This document shows positions 1 through 8,254 of a stretch of DNA of 64,000 nt, piece after piece. The DNA comes from Betaproteobacteria bacterium LSUCC0117 (GTDB lineage Bacteria; Pseudomonadota; Gammaproteobacteria; Burkholderiales; Burkholderiaceae_C): assembly GCA_030441535.1 (NCBI GenBank), contig JAUJFZ010000003.1, positions 62,001 to 126,000 of the forward strand, written 5' to 3'. Below the pieces are notes generated by a model. The model was not told where the DNA came from, did not search any database, and saw nothing but the letters and a program-made list of their open reading frames with translations. Numbering within the stretch: the stretch's first letter is position 1; each line of letters begins with the position of its first letter. Made by a program: the position numbers and the translations under genes.

Positions 1-1016
1 GGCTCCAGCCCCTGTCGCTTGATCGCCGAAATGGTGAATACCGAGGCAAACCGCAAAAAGGCGAGTCGCTGCTCAATCGAGCGCTTCACCAACTCGCGTT
101 GGTATTCATCCACCGCATCCCATTTGTTAATCGCCACCACAACGGCACGACCGTTCTCAACAATAAAGCCTGCGATATGCGCGTCCTGATCGGTGACCCC
201 TTGTGTCGCATCGATCAACAGCACGACCACATTGGCCCGCTCAATCGCTTGGAGCGTTTTGACGACAGAGAATTTTTCGATAGCCTCGAAGACCTTACCT
301 CGGCGTCGCAGACCCGCCGTGTCGACGAGTTCATACCGTTGCTCACCCTTGGTGAAGGGCACGCTGATGGCATCCCGCGTGGTGCCCGGCATGTCAAAGG
401 CGATCAATCGCTCTTCGCCCAGCCATACATTGATCAGCGTTGACTTGCCCACATTAGGACGTCCCGCTACCGCCAAACGAATGGTGTCATCCGCCTCGGC
501 GGGCTCATCCTCGATTTCGGGCAAGTGAAGTGGCTCGAGGGCCATCTCAATCATGCTGCGGGTGCCCTGCCCGTGGGCAGCAGACACGGGCACGACCTCT
601 CCCAGCCCCAGTTCGTAAAACTCAGTGAGCTGGATCCCCTGCGTCATCCCCTCGGATTTATTCGCAACCAGCAACGTCGGTTTACCCAATCGGCGTAAAA
701 AAGTCGCGATATCGTGGTCTTGCGCGCTGAGCCCCTCGCGGGCGTCGACCACAAAAATTACCACGTCCGACTCGGCAACTGCTTGACGGGTTTGCTTTGC
801 CATCTCTTTGACAATGCCCGTCTCTGCCGTGGGCTCGAAGCCCCCGGTGTCGATCACGATGAACTCTTGGTTACCCAGACGACCTGAACCGTAGTGCCGA
901 TCACGGGTCAGTCCCGCATAGTCGGCCACGATGGCATCCCGCGATTTGGTCATGCGGTTAAACAGAGTCGACTTACCGACGTTTGGGCGCCCCACAAGGG
1001 CGATCACTGGTTTCAT
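1..1016 (-). CDS. der: Ribosome biogenesis GTPase Der (EngA), 3' end outside the window
   Basis: Tandem-GTPase factor that acts in assembly of the 50S ribosomal subunit. Reading the complement gives two G domains. The first starts at residue 3 with the P-loop GRPNVGKS and a DTGGF G3 motif. The second repeats GRPNVGKS, followed by PGTTRDA, DTAGLRRRGK and NKWD. About 338 residues are present. The frame runs off the left edge, so the rest of the second G domain and the C-terminal KH-like domain are missing here. The ATG is at 1016 and overlaps the bamB stop codon in an ATGA junction, which argues for translational coupling. It is the last visible gene of the rodZ-ispG-hisS-yfgM-bamB-der row, a widely conserved proteobacterial order. 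Identification is secure. Confidence 0.97.
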   Translation of the reverse strand, partial: MKPVIALVGRPNVGKSTLFNRMTKSRDAIVADYAGLTRDRHYGSGRLGNQEFIVIDTGGFEPTAETGIVKEMAKQTRQAVAESDVVIFVVDAREGLSAQDHDIATFLRRLGKPTLLVANKSEGMTQGIQLTEFYELGLGEVVPVSAAHGQGTRSMIEMALEPLHLPEIEDEPAEADDTIRLAVAGRPNVGKSTLINVWLGEERLIAFDMPGTTRDAISVPFTKGEQRYELVDTAGLRRRGKVFEAIEKFSVVKTLQAIERANVVVLLIDATQGVTDQDAHIAGFIVENGRAVVVAINKWDAVDEYQRELVKRSIEQRLAFLRFASVFTISAIKRQGLE

Positions 1017-2152
1017 TGTGGTCGCCAAGCGAAAAGGGATCCGCGCTGCGTAATGGCGACTGCTGTGCCGTTTACCAGAAGGGGTTTACCAACGATGGGC
1101 GAGCCATCGGTGGGCATGCGAGCCATGACGCGGCCATCGTCACGCGACAGCCAGTGCAAATAGCCCTCGTAGTCGCCGACAACGATCGTTTGCCCCAACA
1201 ACAACGCTGGGGTGATGCCCCTGAACGTAAGCGCCGCCTGGGTCCACTTGCTCTGGCCTGTCGCGGTTTCGTAGGCGCTAACGCGGCTTGCAGCATCGAC
1301 TGCGTAAAGTGTGTTTTGGTCACCCACAACGCCATTCGCACCCGTAAAGGGCACCGTCCACTCGACGCGGCGGGTGGACAAATCCAAACAACCAATGGCA
1401 TTTTGGAACGCCTGACCACAAACCCGCGTGCCCGCGAAGACTGCGCCATCCACCCAGTCGGCCAAGCGCTCAATATCCTCAGCCCCGCGGGGCCGAACCA
1501 ACGGTGTCGCCCACAACAGGGCGCCGTTGTCGGGGTTGACAGCGGCAAATTTCTCTCCCAATCCAACAGCCAGCGTGTTACCCACGGCTGTCAGTAAACC
1601 GGGGTTTGCCAACACCAGCGCGGAATCGCCGTAACGACGCAGCCACAACCGCGCACCTGTTTCTTGATCGAACGCGGCGAGCCGACGGTCACTCAGCAAA
1701 ACGAATACGCGACCCCCTGCAATCAAAGGGGGGGTATAGCTGCGAGCTGGTAAGCCCACTGACCAAAGCAGCTTGCCTTTGGCAAACACACTCAGATGAT
1801 TATCTGCATCCAGTACGCCGACCCGTTCGCCGTCAAAGCCAGCGCCGGCGACAATTCGAGCCGCATGTTTGGCTTGCCAGACAAGGGCGCCGGTTTCCGT
1901 GTCAACGACCGCGACAACGCCATCGGTCGTTGCTGATGCGACCAATTGTCCGGATGCGGCAAGGCGCAGCGCGTCTCCCACTTCTCCATCCAAGTTTGTT
2001 TTCCAAACCTGCGCCACGCTGACCAAGGAATCAAAGGCTTGCAGTGGCTTGGGCTCTCGGTTGCCACCGTTGGATGCGCAGCCGACTGCAGTGGCCACCA
2101 GCAACGCCATCGTCACTGCGCGCCAGCCAGACTGTTTGAACGATGTCATCAC
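1013..2152 (-). CDS. bamB: Outer membrane assembly lipoprotein BamB
   Basis: Beta-propeller lipoprotein that binds BamA and helps insert beta-barrel proteins into the outer membrane. The 379-residue product opens with a lipoprotein signal peptide whose lipobox TAVGC places the acylated cysteine near residue 25. The rest is a run of PQQ-like propeller blades, recognisable by repeats such as DTETGALVWQAK, DQETGARLWLRR, NPDNGALLWATP and SRDDGRVMARM. Length matches the family (about 380-390). Two Met codons open the frame, and the first forms an ATGA overlap with the upstream yfgM stop. Its own stop overlaps the der start in the same way. Two sibling Bam genes, bamA and bamD, are also in this window but in other operons. 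Confidence 0.96.
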   Translation of the reverse strand: MMTSFKQSGWRAVTMALLVATAVGCASNGGNREPKPLQAFDSLVSVAQVWKTNLDGEVGDALRLAASGQLVASATTDGVVAVVDTETGALVWQAKHAARIVAGAGFDGERVGVLDADNHLSVFAKGKLLWSVGLPARSYTPPLIAGGRVFVLLSDRRLAAFDQETGARLWLRRYGDSALVLANPGLLTAVGNTLAVGLGEKFAAVNPDNGALLWATPLVRPRGAEDIERLADWVDGAVFAGTRVCGQAFQNAIGCLDLSTRRVEWTVPFTGANGVVGDQNTLYAVDAASRVSAYETATGQSKWTQAALTFRGITPALLLGQTIVVGDYEGYLHWLSRDDGRVMARMPTDGSPIVGKPLLVNGTAVAITQRGSLFAWRPQ

Positions 2153-2814
2153 TTCCCTTCAGGCGCGGTCTCGCCCGTCGAACCCAGCGCGTTTAACTTC
2201 ACTTCGATCAAGCGGCGGTATGGCAAATCACGGCCCAACGCCGACCACGCCTTTTGGTAGGCGGCGATTGCACCGGCTGTATCGTCCGTCGCGAGGGCAA
2301 TATCACCTAAACGGTCAGCGACCAGCCCCTCGAACTCAGGCGCCCACGTGCCACCCAGCAAACCCTTGGCTTTATCCCAAGCGGCCTCTTGCATGAAAAC
2401 ACCGGCGAGGCGCAGCTTGGCGATAGCAGTCAAACCCTCATCCGCACCATCCGCAATCACGCGGTTGAGTGCCGCTGAGGCAACAGTCAGGTCCCCTTTA
2501 TCAACCGCCACTTTGGCGAGTGCCAATTCGCCGTGCTGGAGAAGCAGCGTGCCATCCGCCTCATTGCGAAAATCGGTGAGGACACGTTGCAAACGCGTCA
2601 AATCCCCTGCCCCAGCAGCCTCGGTGACCTGATCGTAAATCGCCGCGGCCTTTTGCGCGCGGCTGTTTTGCCAGAGCTGCCAGCCGTTGTGGGCTGCGTA
2701 ACTGCCAAGGACCACGATGAGTAACCACGTGATTGCATTGCCCCACTTTCGCCAAAACGCTTTGATTTGATCAAGTTGTTCTTGTTCTTCTAGGTCGAGA
2801 TGTTGTGTCGCCAT
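2149..2814 (-). CDS. yfgM: YfgM-like tetratricopeptide protein (SecYEG-associated ancillary factor)
   Basis: Inner-membrane protein with one N-terminal anchor and a periplasmic TPR-like domain. The E. coli homologue associates with SecYEG and PpiD and links translocation to periplasmic chaperones. The 221-residue product begins with an acidic cytoplasmic stretch (DLEEQEQLDQIKAFWRKWG), then a hydrophobic span at about residues 28-46, then alternating helices typical of the YfgM/TPR_21 family. It sits between hisS and bamB exactly as in gamma-proteobacteria and overlaps bamB by four bases. The downstream position next to bamB fits a role in feeding outer-membrane proteins to the Bam machinery. 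The function is inferred from family and synteny. The gene has no catalytic motif. Confidence 0.9.
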   Translation of the reverse strand: MATQHLDLEEQEQLDQIKAFWRKWGNAITWLLIVVLGSYAAHNGWQLWQNSRAQKAAAIYDQVTEAAGAGDLTRLQRVLTDFRNEADGTLLLQHGELALAKVAVDKGDLTVASAALNRVIADGADEGLTAIAKLRLAGVFMQEAAWDKAKGLLGGTWAPEFEGLVADRLGDIALATDDTAGAIAAYQKAWSALGRDLPYRRLIEVKLNALGSTGETAPEGK

Positions 2815-2889
2815 GCGTGTGTGCGTCGTCGTTTAGTTGAAAAATTCATGCCGTGGGTCCGCAGCGCCATCGCAGCTGGACCCAACCGC

Positions 2890-4170
2890 TTATTGTAGGG
2901 CTTGCCACCAAGCTCCGAGCTGCGTCAAAGCGACGGTTGCTTGTCCGCCCGGTTCGCCCCGTAAATGCTTCACCGCAACCCCACCTGCTGCCAATTCATC
3001 CTCACCGAGAATGACCGCCCAAGTTGCACCACTCCCGTCAGCGCGCTTGAATTGTGACTTCATGCTGCCCTGTCCATCGGCCGTACCCGCATGCATCTGC
3101 ACCTTGGCACCCACCGCCCGGAGGGCGCGACAAACGACCGCCGCTGTTTGAGCCGCCTGTGCTGTGGGTACCACCACAAACACATCGGGGGCTGCAGCGG
3201 CGGGCAACAGATCTTGAGACTTCAGCAACTCAAGGATACGCTCGACCCCGAGGGCCCACCCCACCGCGGGAGCGGGCTTGCCACCAATTTGCTGAATCAA
3301 TCCATCGTATCGACCACCCGCGCAAATCGTTCCCTGTGAGCCCAACTCTTCGGTGACGAATTCGAACACGCTCAGGTTGTAATAATCCATCCCACGCACG
3401 AGCCGCGGATTGATACGGTAAGACACGTCAGCTGCATCGAGCAACGCGCGCAATCCATCGAAATGCGCCAGGGATGACTCGCCCAAGTAGTCCATCAATT
3501 TCGGCGCATCATTGACAAGGGCCTGCATCTCAGGATTTTTGGTGTCCAAAATGCGCAGTGGATTCGTGTGCAAGCGACGCTTGGCCTCGGCATCTAGAAC
3601 GGACTCATTGGCGCTCAGGTAGGCGATCAGCGCCTCGCGATGCGCCAGCCGTTCGGCCGGTTGCCCTAAGCTGTTGATTTCCAGTGCGACGTGCTTCAGC
3701 CCTAAGCGAGACCACAGGTCTGCCGCCATGAAGATAAGTTCCGCATCGACATCGGGCCCGGCAAAACCCAATGCTTCTGCACCCACTTGATGAAACTGCC
3801 GGTAGCGTCCGCGCTGGGGTCGCTCATGGCGAAACATGGGCCCCATGTAGTACAAACGGCGCGGTCCATCGTACAGAAGGTTGTGCTCAACCACAGCGCG
3901 CACCACGCCAGCCGTGGCCTCAGGACGCAGGGTAAGCGCCTCGCCATTCAACCGATCCTCGAAGGAGTACATCTCCTTCTCGACGATATCGGTGACCTCC
4001 CCCAAACCACGCACAAACAACCCAGTGGGTTCAACAATCGGGGTCCGCACGTTACGGTATGCGTAGCTCGCCATGAGGTCGCGCAGTTGCGCCTCTAACC
4101 ACTCCCATTGACCTGATTCCGCAGGGAGAATGTCGTTCATGCCTTTGACGGCAGTTAACTTGTCAGCCAT
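2890..4170 (-). CDS. hisS: Histidyl-tRNA synthetase
   Basis: Class II aminoacyl-tRNA synthetase charging tRNA-His. All signatures are present in the 426-residue product: motif 1 in the first 60 residues (KGMNDILP, then RTPIVEPTGLF), motif 2 at about 113-133 (MFRHERPQRGRYRQFHQ), the histidine-specific LVRGMDYYNLSVFEF at about 257-271 and AGGRYDGL at 284-291, and motif 3 GWALGVERI near 304-312. The C-terminal 100 residues form the anticodon-binding domain. The start at 4170 is a single ATG. The leader just upstream is pyrimidine-rich and lacks a visible Shine-Dalgarno sequence. ispG lies 30 bases upstream and yfgM 75 bases downstream, in the usual order. Confidence 0.98.
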   Translation of the reverse strand: MADKLTAVKGMNDILPAESGQWEWLEAQLRDLMASYAYRNVRTPIVEPTGLFVRGLGEVTDIVEKEMYSFEDRLNGEALTLRPEATAGVVRAVVEHNLLYDGPRRLYYMGPMFRHERPQRGRYRQFHQVGAEALGFAGPDVDAELIFMAADLWSRLGLKHVALEINSLGQPAERLAHREALIAYLSANESVLDAEAKRRLHTNPLRILDTKNPEMQALVNDAPKLMDYLGESSLAHFDGLRALLDAADVSYRINPRLVRGMDYYNLSVFEFVTEELGSQGTICAGGRYDGLIQQIGGKPAPAVGWALGVERILELLKSQDLLPAAAAPDVFVVVPTAQAAQTAAVVCRALRAVGAKVQMHAGTADGQGSMKSQFKRADGSGATWAVILGEDELAAGGVAVKHLRGEPGGQATVALTQLGAWWQALQ

Positions 4171-4200
4171 AAATAAAAAGTAGAAGAAAAAAAGAAGCGC

Positions 4201-5472
4201 TTAGGCTGTGTGCGTCGTCGACCCGAATCGGTTCTTGACGTAGGTGTCGACTACATCTTTGAACTGCCCGGCGATGTTATCGCCTCGCAGGGTCATGGCC
4301 TTTTGGCCGTCAATGAATACGGGCGCCGCTGGCGCCTCTCCCGTGCCGGGCAAACTGATACCGATATCAGCGTGTTTGCTTTCACCGGGACCATTGACGA
4401 TACACCCCATAACCGCCACCTTCATTGACTCGACGCCAGGGTACTGCCGGCGCCAATCGACCATAGCGGTGCGCATGTAGTCGTCGATTTCTTTGGTGAG
4501 ATCTTGGAAAGTGGTGCTGGTTGTGCGCCCGCAGCCGGGGCAGGCTGTCACGCTGGGCACAAATGCGCGCAAGCCCATGGACTGGAGAATTTCCATGGCC
4601 ACGATGACTTCTTGAGTTCGGGCTTCGCCCGGCGCCGGTGTAAGAGACACACGAATCGTGTCGCCAATCCCTTGCTGCAACAACACCGACAGCGCTGCTG
4701 CGGAGGCCACCGTGCCTTTCGTGCCCATACCCGCCTCAGTTAAGCCGAGGTGTAACGCGTAATTACAACGCTGGGCGAGCGATTGGTAAACCGTAATGAG
4801 TTCCTGCACGCCGCTGACCTTGCACGACAACAAAATTTGCGATGCAGGCAAGCCTATTTTTTGCGCGGCGGCGGCCGACTCAAGGGCCGAGGTGATCAAG
4901 GCTTCAACCATGACTTGCTTGGCCTCCCAAGGCTCCCGACGCTGGCTGTTGGCGTCCATCATGCTGGCCAACAGATCTTGATCCAGGCTGCCCCAGTTAA
5001 CGCCGATGCGAACGGCCTTGTTCCAACGAACAGCGAGCTCGATCATCTGCGCAAACTGCTTGTCGCCCTTCTCGCCGCGTCCCACATTGCCCGGGTTGAT
5101 CCGGTACTTGGACAGGGCCTGCGCGCAGTCAGGAAAATCGGTCAACAAACGGTGACCGTTGTAGTGGAAATCACCGACCAGGGGAACTGCAATACCCATT
5201 CGATCGAGCTGTTCGCGGATGTAAGGCACCGCTTTGGCCGAGGCCTCATTGTTTACCGTGATACGCACCAACTCGGAGCCCGCCTGCGCAAGCTCTTTCA
5301 CCTGAATCGCGGTGGCCACAGCGTCTGCCGTGTCCGTGTTGGTCATGGACTGCACGCGCACAGGCGCATCGCCCCCCACTGTGACCACATGATCACCCCA
5401 CGCCACCTTGGCCTGCAGGGTCTGGCGTTTTTGTGGCCGAGTCATGGCAACGGGCTGTGCGTCAATATTCAT
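4201..5472 (-). CDS. ispG: 4-hydroxy-3-methylbut-2-en-1-yl diphosphate synthase (GcpE)
   Basis: Penultimate enzyme of the MEP isoprenoid pathway. It converts MEcPP to HMBPP using a [4Fe-4S] cluster. The 423-residue product has the N-terminal TIM-barrel (VRVQSMTNTDT, then LVGDFHYNGH and YRINPGNVG) and the C-terminal cluster domain with the cysteines of CPGCGRT and CIVNGPGE plus the conserved glutamate of the latter motif. Length fits the beta-proteobacterial short form, without the extra plastid-type domain. It starts 27 bases downstream of rodZ and precedes hisS. dxr, an early gene of the same pathway, lies elsewhere in this window (about 51 kb). Secure assignment. Confidence 0.98.
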   Translation of the reverse strand: MNIDAQPVAMTRPQKRQTLQAKVAWGDHVVTVGGDAPVRVQSMTNTDTADAVATAIQVKELAQAGSELVRITVNNEASAKAVPYIREQLDRMGIAVPLVGDFHYNGHRLLTDFPDCAQALSKYRINPGNVGRGEKGDKQFAQMIELAVRWNKAVRIGVNWGSLDQDLLASMMDANSQRREPWEAKQVMVEALITSALESAAAAQKIGLPASQILLSCKVSGVQELITVYQSLAQRCNYALHLGLTEAGMGTKGTVASAAALSVLLQQGIGDTIRVSLTPAPGEARTQEVIVAMEILQSMGLRAFVPSVTACPGCGRTTSTTFQDLTKEIDDYMRTAMVDWRRQYPGVESMKVAVMGCIVNGPGESKHADIGISLPGTGEAPAAPVFIDGQKAMTLRGDNIAGQFKDVVDTYVKNRFGSTTHTA

Positions 5473-5499
5473 GGCGGAGGCAACTGATAGAGAAATAGT

Positions 5500-6474
5500 T
5501 CAATTAACGTCAAATCGCGCCACGTTGAGGCGGGCTTTGTCAGTGAGGTCGAGGGCTTTACTGCGGGAGTAAACACGCACCCCAGCCGCGTTACCAATCA
5601 GCACGGACAGTGGGCGTCCCCCCTCATCAATGGCGACGTGGTCACCAGCTGACATCAACCTGGTAAAGACCCGAGCGCCACTGACATCGGTAACTTCAAT
5701 CCAGGAGGCCTCCAGGGCGTGAAGCACCAAAATGTAATTACCGATGGCGGCTGGCGTCAGCGGTGCAGATTGGTTGTTAACGATTGGTCCCGGTTTTGCT
5801 GGTTCTTCGGGCTGCGTCGCATTAACGGCAGGCGGTGTCACGACAACAGCAGACGGTGTCACCGGAGCGGCCTCCACGGTACCCCCCGCGGCGGGCGCGA
5901 TTTCGGTAACGGGTGCGGCGGGCACCTCCACGACGGCAGGCGCAGCCGTCTCTGCGCGCTCGGGCTCAGTGACGGTGGGTTGCGCGGTTGCTCTGGCTTG
6001 ACGACGTTCGCTGGCATGCTGCATTTGCTGGTAAGCCATCCAAACGCCAACCCCGATCAGCAAGACCACCAACACCCCGAGCCAGCTGCGGCTACCAGTC
6101 GGCTGGGCGCTCCCTGGCAAAGCGGTCGCCGCATTTGGCGTGCCATCGTTGGACAATGTCTTTGGTAATGCTGTGGCATCTGTGCTTTGGCCGGGCCACG
6201 CGTTCAGCACAGGACCTGGCTCGATGCGCAGCTGACGACACACGCTGGCCGCCAACGCGCGGGTAAATGTCATCTCACTGGGGTTGTTGAGTTCACCAGC
6301 CTCCAGAGCCTGCAACTTGCGAACCGATACTTTGAGAACCGCCGCAAGGGGCTCATTCTCGACACCCGCCGCCAGTCGCGCCTGCTGCAACATGATCCAG
6401 CCAGGCACATTTCCGGGTACCTCTACAGCGTCGCCCTCGGGGAGATCCATAGTGTCGTCGTCTGATGGTTTCAT
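5500..6474 (-). CDS. rodZ: RodZ-like membrane HTH protein (helix-turn-helix, transmembrane, DUF4115)
   Basis: Likely cell-shape or cytoskeleton membrane protein. The preferred ATG at 6474 gives 324 residues. An upstream TTG at 6561 would add 29 residues of poor composition across a probable promoter, so it is not used. The domain order is typical: a cytoplasmic Xre-type HTH (LQQARLAAGVENEPLAAVLKV), a single transmembrane helix (SWLGVLVVLLIGVGVWMAY), a long Ala/Pro/Val-rich periplasmic linker, and a C-terminal DUF4115 beta domain beginning near ILVLHALEASWIEVTD. In E. coli RodZ bridges MreB to the elongation machinery. The fold and neighbours (ispG downstream) support this, but linker and C-terminal sequences vary greatly across species, so the exact role is inferred. 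The pilF/pilW gene often found upstream is missing. Confidence 0.88.
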   Translation of the reverse strand: MKPSDDDTMDLPEGDAVEVPGNVPGWIMLQQARLAAGVENEPLAAVLKVSVRKLQALEAGELNNPSEMTFTRALAASVCRQLRIEPGPVLNAWPGQSTDATALPKTLSNDGTPNAATALPGSAQPTGSRSWLGVLVVLLIGVGVWMAYQQMQHASERRQARATAQPTVTEPERAETAAPAVVEVPAAPVTEIAPAAGGTVEAAPVTPSAVVVTPPAVNATQPEEPAKPGPIVNNQSAPLTPAAIGNYILVLHALEASWIEVTDVSGARVFTRLMSAGDHVAIDEGGRPLSVLIGNAAGVRVYSRSKALDLTDKARLNVARFDVN

Positions 6475-6498
6475 GCTTGTCTCTGAATTTTTACTTTT

Positions 6499-6526
6499 AT
6501 CGTACTTTTCTGACCGGTCACAGTAA
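6499..6526 (-). promoter_or_regulatory. Possible rodZ promoter with a palindrome between -35 and -10
   Basis: On the minus strand TTACTG (6521-6526) and TACGAT (6499-6504) are separated by 16 bases, a reasonable sigma70 layout 25 bases ahead of the rodZ ATG. The spacer begins with the perfect 10-bp palindrome TGACCGGTCA (6511-6520), a position where a bound repressor would block polymerase. This is a sequence match only; no protein is assigned to it. Confidence 0.35.
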
Positions 6527-6567
6527 CGAAATATCTTAATTTCATGCGGGCTGGGCTGCAACCGGAG

Positions 6568-7728
6568 TTACACCGAGGACGTGGGCAAAGGACGCTTCAC
6601 TTGCACCACGTGAGTCGTGGAGTTAGCTTCGCGCAACTGAGCCATGCGCTTGGCGGCGTTGGTTCGGTCGAGCACCTCACCGGCCAACTGTCCGCAGGCG
6701 GCATCAATATCGTCCCCGCGGGTTTTGCGAATAGTGGTGACAAAACCCGCCTGTAACAAAATATCGGCAAACGCTTGCACCGTCGCTCTGTCAGAGCAAA
6801 CCAAGCCCGAGTCAGGAAAAGGATTGAAGGGGATCAGATTGAATTTGCAATGCAAGCCGCGCCCGCCGTCGTGCGAATTGATTAAATTGACCAGCTCGCG
6901 GGCGTGGGCTGGCTGATCGTTAACGCCCTTCAGCATGCAGTACTCGAAGGTCAAAAAATCACGGGGGGCTGCCGGCAGATAGCGCGCACAAGCGTCAAGC
7001 AATTCCACCAGGGGGTATTTCCGGTTCAAAGGCACCAGGTCGCTGCGCAGCGCGTCGCTGGGGGCATGCAGTGAAACGGCCAAGGCAACCGGACAATCCT
7101 GCGACAAGCGGTCGATCATGGGAACCACGCCCGACGTGCTGACCGTCACCCGACGGCGTGATAACCCGTAGGCATTGTCATCAAGCATGGTTTTCAGTGC
7201 GGGGACCAGCGCACTGTAATTCTGTAGCGGCTCACCCATCCCCATCATGACGATGTTGCTGACCATGCGATCGGTCGTTTCGCGCTCAGTGCGCAGAGTG
7301 TGCTCGACATACCAAAGCTGACCAATGATCTCTGCAGTGGTCAGGTTGCGGCTGAAGCCTTGGTGGCCGGTTGAGCAAAAGCGGCAACCCACTGCGCAGC
7401 CCGCCTGTGACGATACACAAAGTGTGGCGCGATCCGACTCAGGGATGTAGACCGCTTCGACGGCATCACCACCGCCTAAGTCGAACAGCCATTTAATGGT
7501 GCCGTCACGCGCGTTTTGTCGGCTTAGAACAGCGGGCGCGCTGATATGCGCAACTTGGGGGAGTTTTTCTCTGAGGCTTTTCGCCAGATCAGACATGGCG
7601 CTAAAGTCTTTAACGCCCCGCTGATGGATCCAGCGGTAGAGTTGGGTGGCGCGAAAGCGCTTTTCACCCAACGTCTCGCAAAAGGCGGCTAAGCCCTCGA
7701 TATCGAAATCAAGCAGGTTAGCCGTCAT
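6568..7728 (-). CDS. rlmN: Dual-specificity 23S rRNA/tRNA adenine-C2 methyltransferase
   Basis: Radical SAM enzyme that methylates A2503 of 23S rRNA and A37 of several tRNAs. The 386-residue product (ATG at 7728, preferred over a TTG two codons upstream that abuts the ndk stop) carries the cluster motif CAVGCRFCSTG, the conserved MGMGEPL, VTVSTSGVVPMIDRL and SLHAPSDALRSDLVPLNRKYP. It also has both mechanistic cysteines, one in the C-terminal AACGQLAGE region and one in the radical SAM core. It lies seven bases behind ndk, as in many beta- and gamma-proteobacteria, and is very probably co-transcribed with it. The family is identified unambiguously. Confidence 0.97.
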   Translation of the reverse strand: MTANLLDFDIEGLAAFCETLGEKRFRATQLYRWIHQRGVKDFSAMSDLAKSLREKLPQVAHISAPAVLSRQNARDGTIKWLFDLGGGDAVEAVYIPESDRATLCVSSQAGCAVGCRFCSTGHQGFSRNLTTAEIIGQLWYVEHTLRTERETTDRMVSNIVMMGMGEPLQNYSALVPALKTMLDDNAYGLSRRRVTVSTSGVVPMIDRLSQDCPVALAVSLHAPSDALRSDLVPLNRKYPLVELLDACARYLPAAPRDFLTFEYCMLKGVNDQPAHARELVNLINSHDGGRGLHCKFNLIPFNPFPDSGLVCSDRATVQAFADILLQAGFVTTIRKTRGDDIDAACGQLAGEVLDRTNAAKRMAQLREANSTTHVVQVKRPLPTSSV

Positions 7729-7734
7729 GCGCAA

Positions 7735-8160
7735 TTAACGTGCGTACACGTTCATACCGGCGAAGAAGAAAGCGACTTCAACCGCAGCAGTCTCGGGTGC
7801 ATCAGAGCCGTGAACTGCGTTCGCGTCGATGCTGTCAGCGAAGTCTGCGCGGATGGTGCCGGCGTCCGCTTTCTTGGGATCGGTCGCGCCCATGAGGTCG
7901 CGGTTTTTAGCGATGGCGCCTTCGCCTTCCAACACCTGGATCATGACGGGGCCAGAGACCATGAAGTCAACCAGATCTTTGAAGAAAGGACGCTCTTTGT
8001 GCACGCCATAAAACGCTTCTGCTTCGGGGCGTGACAGGTGCGCCATTTTGGCAGCGATAACTTTCAAACCAGCCGCTTCGAAGCGTGCGTAGATTTGACC
8101 GATCACGTTCTTTGCAACTGCGTCGGGTTTGATAATGGAGAGAGTGCGCTCGATAGCCAT
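7735..8160 (-). CDS. ndk: Nucleoside diphosphate kinase
   Basis: Transfers the gamma-phosphate between nucleoside triphosphates and diphosphates through a phosphohistidine. The 141-residue product has the family's full length and order: ERTLSIIKPDAVAKN at the N-terminus, FYGVHKERPFF in the middle, and the active-site histidine in NAVHGSDAPETA near residue 117. rlmN follows seven bases downstream. A -10-like TAGAAT lies about 60 bases upstream of the ATG and is the best promoter candidate for the pair. Confidence 0.98.
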   Translation of the reverse strand: MAIERTLSIIKPDAVAKNVIGQIYARFEAAGLKVIAAKMAHLSRPEAEAFYGVHKERPFFKDLVDFMVSGPVMIQVLEGEGAIAKNRDLMGATDPKKADAGTIRADFADSIDANAVHGSDAPETAAVEVAFFFAGMNVYAR

Positions 8161-8254
8161 GGATAAATTACCTTGAAATAAAAAACAAAACGGTTAGCCG
8201 GCTGCACCAGCTTAGCCTCTCATTCTAACCCGCTAAGCCCCTGAAAAGCGCGGC
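8161..8254 (-). promoter_or_regulatory. Intergenic leader of ndk-rlmN with a -10-like element
   Basis: The 94 bases between the rluB stop and the ndk start contain TAGAAT on the minus strand (8222-8227), one mismatch from the sigma70 -10 consensus. No good -35 hexamer is visible. The segment nearest ndk is A/T-rich. No clear terminator for an upstream gene is present. Confidence 0.25.

Noticed and set aside
4783..5487. 234-codon plus-strand frame opposite ispG
   Set aside because: ispG is complete on the other strand and the antisense peptide is His/Arg-rich without family features.
6475..6561. Upstream TTG start for rodZ
   Set aside because: It would translate across the probable promoter and palindrome, and the added residues do not resemble the family N-terminus.
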